NCBI GenBank assembly: GCA_005240065.1
Contig: SBBG01000068.1
Location: forward strand, 1-44,139
Direction of reading: 5' to 3'
DNA from: Gammaproteobacteria bacterium
GTDB lineage: Bacteria > Pseudomonadota > Gammaproteobacteria > Ga0077554 > Ga007554
Length of the DNA: 44,139 nucleotides
In this document: positions 30,229 to 39,154 of the stretch, piece by piece
Layout: each line of letters starts with the position of its first letter
Numbering within the stretch: the first letter of the stretch is position 1
Position numbers and translations under genes: made by a program
The notes under the pieces: model-generated
Told to the model about the DNA's origin: nothing
Databases searched by the model: none
Seen by the model: only the letters and a program-made list of their open reading frames with translations

Positions 30229-31941
30229 ATGATGAGAACCTTGCTTTTAATGGCCGCGCTGGGGATTTCCGTGTTGGCGGCGGGTTGCGCCACGGTTCGC
30301 CCGACGGGCGCCGCAGCGCCCAAGCCCAAAGTGGCGCCGGCTCAGCAGATAGCGCCCCTTCCTCCGGCCGCGATCTATCAGGCGCTGGTGGCAGAAACGG
30401 CATTGCAGCGCGGACAGTTCGATATTGCAGCCGACTATTATCAGCGTCTGGCGCGCAGCGTGCCGGATGCAAAGATCGCCGAGCGCGCCACACGCATCGC
30501 CCTTCTGGCGCGCGACGATGCGAATGCCCAGGCATCCGCCAAGCTGTGGCTGGAGCAGGACCCGCACAGCCTGGATGCCCGCCTGCTGCTCGCCGCCAGC
30601 CAGATCCGGCGCGGCCAGATCGACGCCGCCCTGGAACACCTGGAAATCGTGCTGGCGGCACAGGCCCGCACCCCCGATCGTGGCTATGCCGCAGTAATCT
30701 CAGTGTTGTCCAACCTTCCTGACAGCAAAGCGGCGCTCGCCACGATGGAAAAGCTCGTCGCCCGGCACGCCGACGACCCCCACGCCCATTTTGCCTATGC
30801 CCAGCTCGCATTGCGTGCCGAGGCGCTGGATACCGCCCGCACCGCCATCGACATGGCGCTGCGCCTCAAGCCGGGCTGGCCCAGCGCCATGATCGTTCAG
30901 GCGCGCGTCCTGCAATTGAGCGGCGACACGACCAAATCGCTGGAGATTCTGGGTGAGGTGCTTAAACAGCAGCCGCAAGACATGCCATTGCGCCTGATCT
31001 ATGCCCGTGCGCTGGCGGGCGCCAACCGTCACGAGGAGGCGCTGGAGCAGTTCGAGAAACTGCTGAAACAGTACCCCGACAGCCCGGAAGTGCTGCTGGG
31101 CACGGCGTTGCTGTCCCTCGATCTCAAGCGCTTCGACAAGGCCGAAGAATACCTGACCCGGCTGAGCCGCCAGCCCAAGCGCGCCGCCGAAGCCAGTTTC
31201 TACCTCGGCGCCGTCGCGGAGGCCAAAAAGGACCATGCCACGGCGAAAAAATGGTATGCCGCCGTACCAGTGGGCGAGACCAACTATCTCAATGCCCAGA
31301 TCCGCATCGCCGACATACTGGCCAAACAGGGCGACGTGGACGGGGCGCGCAAACATCTGCGCGGCCTTGAGGCCAGCGATCCGGGTCAGAAACTGCGCCT
31401 CTACCTCGCCGAGGGCACGATACTGTTTCAGGCCGGGCAGTATAACCAGGCCATCGCCGTATACGATGCCGCGCTGAGCGAAGTGCCGGACAACACTGAC
31501 CTGCTCTACGGCCGCGCTCTGGCGCGTGCCGAACTGGGTCAGATCGACCTCATGGAACAGGATCTTTCCAGCATCATCAAGCGCGAACCGGACAACGCCG
31601 CTGCGCTCAACACCCTGGGCTATACGCTCGCCGACCGCACCAACCGCTACCAGGAAGCGCTAGGCTACATCAAGCGCGCCTTGGAGCTGCGCCCGCAAGA
31701 CTTCGCCATCATCGACAGCATGGGCTGGCTGCAATTCAAGATGGGTAACAAGGAAGAGGCGATTAAATATCTGCGCCAAGCCTTCGACATGAGCCAGGAT
31801 CCGGAAATTGCCGCCCACCTTGGCGAGGTACTATGGAGCACAGGCGACCAGTCGAGCGCGAAAGAGCTATGGCAACGCGTCATCAAGACCGCGCCCGACC
31901 ATAAACTGCTGAACGAGACCATGCGACGGTTTGGGCAGTGA
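30229..31941 (+). CDS. TPR-repeat lipoprotein
   Basis: Lipobox SVLAAGCAT, many TPR units (e.g. ALEQFEKLLKQYPDSPEVLLGTALLSLDLKRFDKAEEYL). Divergent from hemA, the usual position of a TPR gene upstream of lolB. Confidence 0.88.
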   Translation: MMRTLLLMAALGISVLAAGCATVRPTGAAAPKPKVAPAQQIAPLPPAAIYQALVAETALQRGQFDIAADYYQRLARSVPDAKIAERATRIALLARDDANAQASAKLWLEQDPHSLDARLLLAASQIRRGQIDAALEHLEIVLAAQARTPDRGYAAVISVLSNLPDSKAALATMEKLVARHADDPHAHFAYAQLALRAEALDTARTAIDMALRLKPGWPSAMIVQARVLQLSGDTTKSLEILGEVLKQQPQDMPLRLIYARALAGANRHEEALEQFEKLLKQYPDSPEVLLGTALLSLDLKRFDKAEEYLTRLSRQPKRAAEASFYLGAVAEAKKDHATAKKWYAAVPVGETNYLNAQIRIADILAKQGDVDGARKHLRGLEASDPGQKLRLYLAEGTILFQAGQYNQAIAVYDAALSEVPDNTDLLYGRALARAELGQIDLMEQDLSSIIKREPDNAAALNTLGYTLADRTNRYQEALGYIKRALELRPQDFAIIDSMGWLQFKMGNKEEAIKYLRQAFDMSQDPEIAAHLGEVLWSTGDQSSAKELWQRVIKTAPDHKLLNETMRRFGQ

Positions 31942-32070
31942 TCCCGGGTTCATGCCCGCGCCGGTAAAAAATCAAATCGCCACAGTGGCAATCGCCCTTT
32001 ACCGGGGTATTTTAATCGTGAGTAAATCGTGAGTAGAGGGTAAAAAGGAGTGAGGGCGCTGTGTCAAGAC

Positions 32071-32101
32071 TTGACCCCATGTTTTGCTTGACCCCATGTT
32101 T
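32071..32101. repeat. Direct repeat TTGACCCCATGTTT x2
   Basis: TTGACCCCATGTTT at 32071-32084 and 32088-32101. Confidence 0.7.
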
Positions 32102-32156
32102 GTGTGGACTTCAGAGTTTGTGTGAAAGATGTTTGTTTTCGTGACCGCCAACTGAT

Positions 32157-32176
32157 ATATTAGTACAATCTAATAT
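32157..32176. promoter_or_regulatory. Operator-like dyad upstream of sqr
   Basis: ATATTAG-TACAAT-CTAATAT, perfect 7-6-7 inverted repeat 48 bp upstream of the sqr ATG. Confidence 0.5.
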
Positions 32177-32223
32177 TGTGGGCGCGGCTTTTTCAGCCCG
32201 ATCGAGCATGGAGGAGCATTATC

Positions 32224-33495
32224 ATGGCACACATCGTTATCATCGGCGCCAGCACCGGCGGGCTACCCGCCGCCTATGAGATCAAGGCAGCCGTGGGGCC
32301 ACAACACCGCGTCACGGTCATCTCCAATACCGACACCTTTCATTTTGTACCCTCCAATCCTTGGGTCGCCGTCGGCTGGCGTTCACGCAAAGACACCTCC
32401 TTCGCGCTGGCGCCGCCACTTCGCAAAAAGGGGATTGAGTTCATTGCCGTGGGGGCACAGGAGATTAAACCCGCCGACAACAAAGTGGTGCTCGCCGATG
32501 GGCAGATTGTTGATTACGACTATCTGGTGATCGCCACGGGGCCGAAACTGGCCTTCGATGAGGTGCCGGGGTTGGGTCCCGGCGGCTTTACACATTCGGT
32601 ATGCACCATTGGTCATGCCGAGGAGGCCTATGAACGCTGGAAGCATTTCCTGGTAGATCCCGGGCCGATTGTAGTGGGTGCGGCACAGGGGGCGTCATGT
32701 TTCGGTCCGGCCTACGAATTTGCATTTATCATCGACACGGAACTGCGGCGCAAAAAGCTGCGCAACCGCGTGCCCATGACCTTCGTCACCTCAGAACCCT
32801 ACATCGGCCATCTTGGCCTGGGTGGTGTCGGTGACTCCAAAGGTCTGCTGGAACACGAGCTGCGCCAGCATGACATTAAATGGATCACCAATGCCAAGAC
32901 CACCAAGGTGGAAGATGGCGTAATGTTTGTTACCGAGCACAACGATAAGGGTGAACCGATCAAGGAACACCAGGTGCCTTTCAAGTTCTCGATGATGCTC
33001 CCCGCCTTCAAGGGCGTGGATGCCGTGGCAGCGCTGGGCGAACAGATGGTCAACCCGCGCGGTTTCGTCAAGGTCGACAAATACCAGCGCAGCCCTGTTT
33101 GGCCGAACATCTATTCCGTAGGCGTCTGCATCGCCATCCCGCCGGTGGAGGCCACCCCCGTACCGACTGGCGCACCCAAGACCGGCTATATGATCGAATC
33201 CATGGTCACCGCCACCGCCCACAATATCAGGGACGCTATCGTGGGTATCGAACCAAGCCACGAAGCCACCTGGAACGCCATCTGCCTGGCCGATATGGGT
33301 GATACAGGCGCCGCCTTCGTCGCCATGCCGCAGATCCCGCCCCGCAACGTCGCATGGATGAAAAAGGGAAAGTGGGTACATCTGGCCAAGGTCGCATTCG
33401 AAAAGTACTTCATCGGCAAAATGAAGAAAGGATCAACGGAGCCGGTTTATGAAAAATATATCCTTAAATTACTGGGAATAGAGAAATTGAAATAA
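32224..33495 (+). CDS. sqr: Sulfide:quinone oxidoreductase (FAD-dependent; similar to the Acidithiobacillus type)
   Basis: MAHIVIIGASTGGLPAAYEIK, FVPSNPWVAVGW, YLVIATGPKLAFDEVPG, GASCFGPAYEFAF, TSEPYIGHLGLGGVGDSKG, IPPVEATPVPTGAPKTGYMIESM. Cys present in HSVCTIGHAEE, GASCFGP and WNAICLADMGD. Confidence 0.93.
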   Translation: MAHIVIIGASTGGLPAAYEIKAAVGPQHRVTVISNTDTFHFVPSNPWVAVGWRSRKDTSFALAPPLRKKGIEFIAVGAQEIKPADNKVVLADGQIVDYDYLVIATGPKLAFDEVPGLGPGGFTHSVCTIGHAEEAYERWKHFLVDPGPIVVGAAQGASCFGPAYEFAFIIDTELRRKKLRNRVPMTFVTSEPYIGHLGLGGVGDSKGLLEHELRQHDIKWITNAKTTKVEDGVMFVTEHNDKGEPIKEHQVPFKFSMMLPAFKGVDAVAALGEQMVNPRGFVKVDKYQRSPVWPNIYSVGVCIAIPPVEATPVPTGAPKTGYMIESMVTATAHNIRDAIVGIEPSHEATWNAICLADMGDTGAAFVAMPQIPPRNVAWMKKGKWVHLAKVAFEKYFIGKMKKGSTEPVYEKYILKLLGIEKLK

Positions 33496-33713
33496 TTCAA
33501 TTTTTTCAAGTAATTACTCACCACCGATCAATTCAATCTAACCCGTGAGGGTCTTTTGAATCGTAACAAGAGGATTATGTCCCTTGTTAGCCATAGTTTG
33601 CAGATGGTTTGATATTTGACAATAAGCCTGGACATATGCAAAGCCATGGGGGTCACAAGCCATCCGGGTGTCGGAGAGACAAAAATTTCCGAGGGGGCGA
33701 AAAGGTTTTTAGT

Positions 33714-33738
33714 AAACCTCTGATCAATTCAGAGGTTC
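33714..33738. repeat. Palindromic element copy B
   Basis: AACCTCTGA-TCAAT-TCAGAGGTT; shared with 27666-27694 on the opposite strand. Confidence 0.65.
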
Positions 33739-33755
33739 TGCGGCACACGGAGGGG

Positions 33756-33796
33756 CTTTCATTTTTCAATCACTCCAAGTGATTGAAAAATGAAAG
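33756..33796. repeat. Perfect 19-bp inverted repeat with 3-nt loop
   Basis: CTTTCATTTTTCAATCACT-CCA-AGTGATTGAAAAATGAAAG. Confidence 0.85.
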
Positions 33797-33930
33797 AAAA
33801 AAATCACATTTTTTCTTTTCGTACTATGAGAACTCCAGTGTGGAATTATTCAGAACTTCCTTAGGGAAACGATAAGTCCCCGCGCGATAAATGTGGTGGA
33901 CCGTATCCTGGCGCTCCCTAGCGCTTCCCC

Positions 33931-33958
33931 AAGGAAAAGATACCCTCTTTTCCTTTTT
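33931..33958 (+). terminator. Terminator-like hairpin in the gltA upstream region
   Basis: AAGGAAAAGA-TACCC-TCTTTTCCTT (10 bp perfect) followed by TTT; 53 nt before the gltA ATG. Confidence 0.45.
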
Positions 33959-34010
33959 CTGTTATATGCTTGTTCTCCCGCATTAATTCAGCATCAAGTC
34001 AAGGTGTGCA

Positions 34011-35171
34011 ATGAGCGAGTATCTGCCCGGTCTGGAAGGTGTTCCGGCGACCAAGTCCAACATTTCCTTTATCGATGGTGAGCGCGGCATACTGGCCTAT
34101 CGTGGTTACCCCATTGATGAACTTGCCGAGCATAGCACCTTTGAGGAAACCACGCTGCTGTTGCTCGACGGCCGTTTGCCCACGCCGAGTGAACTCGCCG
34201 GTTTCGATGAGCAACTGCGCACCAACCGCCGCGTCAAATACAACATCCGCGAGATGATGAAAAATCTGCCGGCCAGTGGCCACCCGATGGAGATGCTCCA
34301 GACGGCGGTGGCGAGCCTGGGCATGTTTTATCCCGGTCCGGCGGGGCTGACTGGCCGTGATATCCGCGAAAACCTCGACTACATCCATAGCATGACGGTG
34401 AAGATCCTGGCGCGCATGGCGACGCTGGTGGCGATGTGGGAGCATATCCGTAACGGCTACGATCCCGTGCTGCCGCGCACCGATTTGACGTATGCGGAGA
34501 ATTTTCTCTATATGTTGACCGGCAAGGAACCTGATCCATTCCACGCCGATATCATGGACACCTGCCTGGTGCTGCACGCCGAACACACCATCAACGCCTC
34601 GACCTTTGCCGCGCTGGTGGCCGGCTCGACTCTGGCGGCGCCCAATGGCGTCATCGCCGCCGCCATCGGCACCCTTTCCGGGCCGCTGCACGGCGGGGCG
34701 AACGAGAAAGTCGTGGAGATGCTGCAAGAGATCGGCAGCCCGGATAACGCCCGCGCCTGGGTGGAGAAACAACTCGCCGTCAAGGCCAAGATCTGGGGCA
34801 TGGGGCATCGTGAATACAAGGTCAAGGACCCGCGCGCCGTGATCCTGGAAAAGCTGGTGGAAAAACTTGCGGCGCACAAGGGCGGTCAGGTGAGTCCGCT
34901 GTTCGAGACCGCTCTGGCGGTGGAAGAAGTCTGCCGCGAGCGGCTGGCGCACAAAGGAGTCTATCCGAATGTCGATTTCTATTCGGGCGTGCTCTACTCG
35001 GAGATGGGCATCCCTACCGACCAGTTCACCTCCATCTTCGCCATCTCGCGCTGCGCGGGGTGGCTGGCCCACTGGCGCGAACAGCTCGCCGACAACCGCA
35101 TCTTCCGGCCTACGCAGGTTTATACCGGCGAAGGAGTCCGGTCTTATGTGCCGTTACGAGAACGCGGATAG
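34011..35171 (+). CDS. gltA: Citrate synthase (type II family)
   Basis: [93 protein letters not shown]. Confidence 0.95.
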   Translation: MSEYLPGLEGVPATKSNISFIDGERGILAYRGYPIDELAEHSTFEETTLLLLDGRLPTPSELAGFDEQLRTNRRVKYNIREMMKNLPASGHPMEMLQTAVASLGMFYPGPAGLTGRDIRENLDYIHSMTVKILARMATLVAMWEHIRNGYDPVLPRTDLTYAENFLYMLTGKEPDPFHADIMDTCLVLHAEHTINASTFAALVAGSTLAAPNGVIAAAIGTLSGPLHGGANEKVVEMLQEIGSPDNARAWVEKQLAVKAKIWGMGHREYKVKDPRAVILEKLVEKLAAHKGGQVSPLFETALAVEEVCRERLAHKGVYPNVDFYSGVLYSEMGIPTDQFTSIFAISRCAGWLAHWREQLADNRIFRPTQVYTGEGVRSYVPLRERG

Positions 35172-36272
35172 CGCAGTTTCCGCCTCCGTATAAGGCATCC
35201 TCAGACTCTCCGCCACGGCGCGGCAAGTCAACATGCCGCGATGAGTGTTGAGGCCGGCGCGCAAGGCCGCGTCGCCGCGCAGCGCATCCAGGCCGCTGCC
35301 CGCCAGCTCGATGATATAAGGCAGGGTCTGGTTGACCAGGGCGAAGGTGCTGGTGCGCGGCACGGCGCCGGGCATGTTGGCGACGCAGTAGTGCACCACG
35401 CCATCGACGACATAGGTCGGCGCATGATGCGTGGTGGGATGCGTCGTTTCCACGCAACCGCCCTGATCGACGGAGACATCGACGATCACACTGCCCGGCC
35501 GCATCTGCGCCAGCATGTCGCGCGTTACCAGCCAAGGCGCCTTGCGGCCGGCGATCAACACCGCGCCGATCACCAGATCGGCGTGCAAGACGGCCTCTTC
35601 GATATTCGCCTCATTGCTGGTGCGGGTCTGCACCCGGCCCATGAAAATGTCGTCCAGGTATTGCAGGCGCGCGTGCCGGGTGTCGAGCAGGGTCACCTGC
35701 GCGCCCATGCCCACAGCGATCTTGGCCGCATTGAGCCCCACCACGCCGCCACCGAGGATCGCCACCTGTCCCGGCGGCACGCCCGGCACGCCGCCCAGCA
35801 GCACGCCGCGCCCGCTCAGGTGTTTCTCCAGATACGTCGCGCCGACCTGCGTGGCCATGCGCCCCGCCACCTCGCTCATCGGTGCGAGCAGCGGCAAATG
35901 GCCGTCCGGCGCCGTCACCGTCTCGTAGGCGATGCCAGTCACACCCGAGGCCAGCATGCGCTCCGCCAGCTCGCGGTTGGGCGCCAGGTGCAAATAGGTG
36001 AAGAGCAGCAAATCAGGGCGCAGATAGCCGTACTCGGCGGCGATCGGTTCCTTCACCTTCACCACCATCTGCGCCGCCCATGCCGCCGCAGCATCGGGTA
36101 CGATCTCGCCGCCCGCCGCTTGATATTCGGCGTCGGTGATGCCGCTGCCCATTCCCGCGCCACTCTGCACCAGCACACGATGGCCGCGCCGGATGAGCGC
36201 CTTGACCGCGCCGGGGGTCATGCCGACGCGGTATTCATCATCTTTGGTTTCTTTGGGAAGGCCGATGAGCAT
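35154..36272 (-). CDS. ald: Alanine dehydrogenase
   Basis: [84 protein letters not shown]. Confidence 0.95.
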   Translation of the reverse strand: MLIGLPKETKDDEYRVGMTPGAVKALIRRGHRVLVQSGAGMGSGITDAEYQAAGGEIVPDAAAAWAAQMVVKVKEPIAAEYGYLRPDLLLFTYLHLAPNRELAERMLASGVTGIAYETVTAPDGHLPLLAPMSEVAGRMATQVGATYLEKHLSGRGVLLGGVPGVPPGQVAILGGGVVGLNAAKIAVGMGAQVTLLDTRHARLQYLDDIFMGRVQTRTSNEANIEEAVLHADLVIGAVLIAGRKAPWLVTRDMLAQMRPGSVIVDVSVDQGGCVETTHPTTHHAPTYVVDGVVHYCVANMPGAVPRTSTFALVNQTLPYIIELAGSGLDALRGDAALRAGLNTHRGMLTCRAVAESLRMPYTEAETALSAFS

Positions 36273-36335
36273 GGGGGTCTCCTTTGCTGTTGAACTACAA
36301 ACCGTAATCCAAAACTGTGCTGGGTGAAGCGCACT

Positions 36336-38117
36336 CTACATCTCTGCAATATGCTCCACAATCAACTGCACGCTACGCCGTCCCTGATATTCATTGACAT
36401 CCAGCTTGTATGCCATGTGGACCTGGGGACCCACCTCACCCGCACCTTGTCCTCTGTTGAACGCGATCGCATCGAGTAATGCCGTGGAACCGGGTATTTT
36501 GAGCACCATCTTGAGGTGCTTTTCGCCGACGATGCGTTGGCTGGCGATTTCGAAGCGGCCGTCGAACACGGGTTCGGGGAAGCCTTGGCCCCAAGGGCCG
36601 GCGTTACGCAGTGTTTCGGCCAACTCCAGGCCGAGGTCGCAGGCGGGTAGTTCGCCGTCGCTGAGAATGGTGGCTTGCGGCGGCTGGTTGCCGAGGAGTG
36701 CGCGTATTTCGTCGTCGAAGGCTTGACGAAAGGCTTCGAAGTGTTCGCGCTTGAGGGTCAGCCCGGCGGCCATGGCGTGGCCGCCGAATTTGCTGAGCAG
36801 ACCCGGATGATGCGCCGCCACGCTGTCGAGTGCGTCGCGGATGTGAACGCCGGGAATGGAGCGCGCCGAGCCTTTGATTTCCTGCGCGTTGGCGGGGGCG
36901 AAGGCAATCACCGGGCGGTGATAGCGATCCTTGATGCGTGAGGCGAGAATGCCGATCACGCCTTGATGCCAGGATTCGTCGAACAGGCAGAGGCTGTAGG
37001 GGAGTAGCGAGAGCTGAGTCGCGGGCGTTAAGTCAGGTCTTTCCTCAGCCCTCGCTACTCGTCCCTCGATACTCGCTACTCCACTCTCAAGCAACGCCAG
37101 TGCCTGTTCCTGCATCTCGTTCTCAATGCCGCGGCGTTCGCGGTTGAGATGATCCAGTTGCCTGGCGATATCGCGCGCCCGGGCATCGTCGTCGGTGAGC
37201 AGGCACTCGATGCCCAGCGTCATGTCGTCGAGACGCCCGGCGGCATTGAGCCTGGGACCGACCGCGAATCCAAGATCGGCTGCGCCGATACGCTCATACC
37301 GCCGGCCCGCCACTTCCAGTAAGGCGCGGATGCCGGCGCAACACGCCCCGGAGCGGATACGCGCCAGACCCTGCGCCACCAGGATGCGATTGACGTGATC
37401 GAGCGGCACCACGTCGGCCACGGTGCCCAGCGCCACCAAGTCCAGCAGTTGCGCGAGGTTGGGTTCGGCGATACCGCGGCGCGTGAACCAGTCCAGTTCG
37501 CGTAGCCGCGCACGCAATGCCAGCATCACGTAAAAGAGCACGCCCACGCCGGCGAGACTCTTGCTGGGGAAGCTGTCGCCGGGTTGGTTGGGGTTGACGA
37601 TGGCATCCGCCCTGGGCAGCGTTGCGCCGGGCAGATGGTGATCGGTAATCAACACTTGCATGCCGCGCGCCTTGGCCGCCGCCACACCGTCGATGCTCGA
37701 AATGCCGTTGTCGACGGTGACGAGCAGCTCAGGCTGGTGTTCGGCGGCCACCGCGACAATCTCGGGCGTCAAGCCGTAGCCGAACTCGAAGCGGTTCGGC
37801 ACCACGAAGCGCACATCGCCGGCGCCGAGCAGACGCAGCGCCCGCACCGCTACCGCGCAACTGGTCGCGCCGTCGGCATCGAAATCCGCCACGATCAATA
37901 TGCGCTTGCTGTCGCGCAGCGCGGTGTACAGCAAGTCACACGCGGCGTCGATGCCCGTGAGCCGCGAGGCGGGCGGTAGGCGCGCCAGCAGGTTTTCCAG
38001 CTCGCCAGCATTCGCCACCCGGCGCGCGGCATAGATGCGGCGCAGCACGGGGTGCAGGCTATCCGGCAGGGCGGTGTTGTCCTCGAAGATGCGCCGGACG
38101 ATCTGTTTTTCTGTCAC
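36336..38117 (-). CDS. recJ: Single-stranded-DNA-specific exonuclease RecJ
   Basis: ILIVADFDADGATSCAVAVRAL, ITDHHLPGATLPRADAIVNPNQPGD, KFGGHAMAAGLTL, WHQGVIGILASRIKDRYHRPVIAFA. Confidence 0.96.
   Translation of the reverse strand: MTEKQIVRRIFEDNTALPDSLHPVLRRIYAARRVANAGELENLLARLPPASRLTGIDAACDLLYTALRDSKRILIVADFDADGATSCAVAVRALRLLGAGDVRFVVPNRFEFGYGLTPEIVAVAAEHQPELLVTVDNGISSIDGVAAAKARGMQVLITDHHLPGATLPRADAIVNPNQPGDSFPSKSLAGVGVLFYVMLALRARLRELDWFTRRGIAEPNLAQLLDLVALGTVADVVPLDHVNRILVAQGLARIRSGACCAGIRALLEVAGRRYERIGAADLGFAVGPRLNAAGRLDDMTLGIECLLTDDDARARDIARQLDHLNRERRGIENEMQEQALALLESGVASIEGRVARAEERPDLTPATQLSLLPYSLCLFDESWHQGVIGILASRIKDRYHRPVIAFAPANAQEIKGSARSIPGVHIRDALDSVAAHHPGLLSKFGGHAMAAGLTLKREHFEAFRQAFDDEIRALLGNQPPQATILSDGELPACDLGLELAETLRNAGPWGQGFPEPVFDGRFEIASQRIVGEKHLKMVLKIPGSTALLDAIAFNRGQGAGEVGPQVHMAYKLDVNEYQGRRSVQLIVEHIAEM
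37002..37081. repeat. Palindromic repeat inserted in frame in recJ (GAGTAGCGAG family)
   Basis: GAGTAGCGAGAGCTGAG (37002-37018) / CTCAGCCCTCGCTACTC (37044-37060), 16/17 complementary, plus CTCGATACTCGCTACTC (37065-37081). Confidence 0.8.
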
Positions 38118-39154
38118 GTATAGGTCTCCAGCGAGCGGCGGCGTTTCCAGAAACGCCGCAATGATGCGGGAGTGATACGGTAAGCACGGCCATCGGCGGC
38201 GAGGATGTCCAGGCTGTCGATGTCACGCCTTTTCAGGGCATCCAGCAGCGGCGCAAACCAGTTTTGCATCAAGGGTTCCATCACCTCGCTCCACGCGCTC
38301 ATGTCGCCATACAGCGCCGCGCTGTGGACGGCATCCAGCACCACCAGTTGTGCGCCGCCGGAACGGTGTTCCAGCACGGTGGCGGCGGAGGCCGGCAGCA
38401 GTGCGGCGGGAACACCGCTCAGCTGCGCCAGCCCTGTCGCCACGGGCTCGCCACTCCATACCTGTGCCCAGTGCGCCGGCACATCACGTGGCGCATAACC
38501 GCCGCCCCACAGCCACACGCTGTTGACGGCAGGTGCATCCCGCGCGCTACGCGCCTGATTCACCACGCTGGAGTGCAACAGCATCTGAATCTCATTGAGC
38601 ACCGCATGCCACCGCTTGCCGCGCGCGCCCGAAGGCAGAAAGCCGTCGATGTGACGCCCCAGCGTCTCGTGCAGGTCATAGGTGCGGATATGCGGATCCT
38701 CCGGCAGGCGCAAATACCAGCGCTCGGGATGCGGAGTTTCGAGGCACCAGCCATCGGCGCCGAACAAGGCGTTGAACTCTTTGGCGATAGTATCCGCTTC
38801 GTGCTGTTGCATGTTCAGTATACGGCCGCCGAACAGCACCAGGCGCGACTGATCGGGACGCAGATGCACCGGGTCTGCGCGCAGCCAGAAATCCTGTGAC
38901 GCTTCGCCGGTGTCGCCTGTCCATGCCACGGCCGCTACCGGCAGATCCCGCGCCGGGTCGCACTGCACGCCGAACAGATGAAACAGCGTCGCCTCCAGAC
39001 CCGCGGCCGGCACGTTCTCCATCACCGCACGCGCCAGCAGGGTTTCCAGGGGTGCAAAGTTGATTCCGGAAAAACCCGTGGCACGCAGTCCTCGCGGGCC
39101 GTAGAGACCGGGGGCGACGAGGGTACAGGAGGAGGGGGGACCCATCAGTTCCAC
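38114..39154 (-). CDS. RpfE-type regulatory / phosphoglycerate-mutase-like protein
   Basis: FGVQCDPARDLPVAAVAWTGDTGEASQDFWLRADPVHLRPDQSRLVLFGG; MLLHSSVVNQARSARDAPAVNSVWLWGGG. Adjacent to recJ. Confidence 0.7.
   Translation of the reverse strand: MELMGPPSSCTLVAPGLYGPRGLRATGFSGINFAPLETLLARAVMENVPAAGLEATLFHLFGVQCDPARDLPVAAVAWTGDTGEASQDFWLRADPVHLRPDQSRLVLFGGRILNMQQHEADTIAKEFNALFGADGWCLETPHPERWYLRLPEDPHIRTYDLHETLGRHIDGFLPSGARGKRWHAVLNEIQMLLHSSVVNQARSARDAPAVNSVWLWGGGYAPRDVPAHWAQVWSGEPVATGLAQLSGVPAALLPASAATVLEHRSGGAQLVVLDAVHSAALYGDMSAWSEVMEPLMQNWFAPLLDALKRRDIDSLDILAADGRAYRITPASLRRFWKRRRSLETYT

Noticed and set aside
33999-35072. 357-aa minus ORF antisense to gltA
   Set aside because: Antisense shadow; sense strand is unambiguous citrate synthase.
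36319-36343. GGGTGAAGCGCACTCTACAT as another REP-like copy
   Set aside because: Partial, poorly matching and lacking a second arm.
37002-37081. recJ repeat interpreted as a CRISPR or tandem array
   Set aside because: No regular spacers; it is palindromic and lies in a coding frame.
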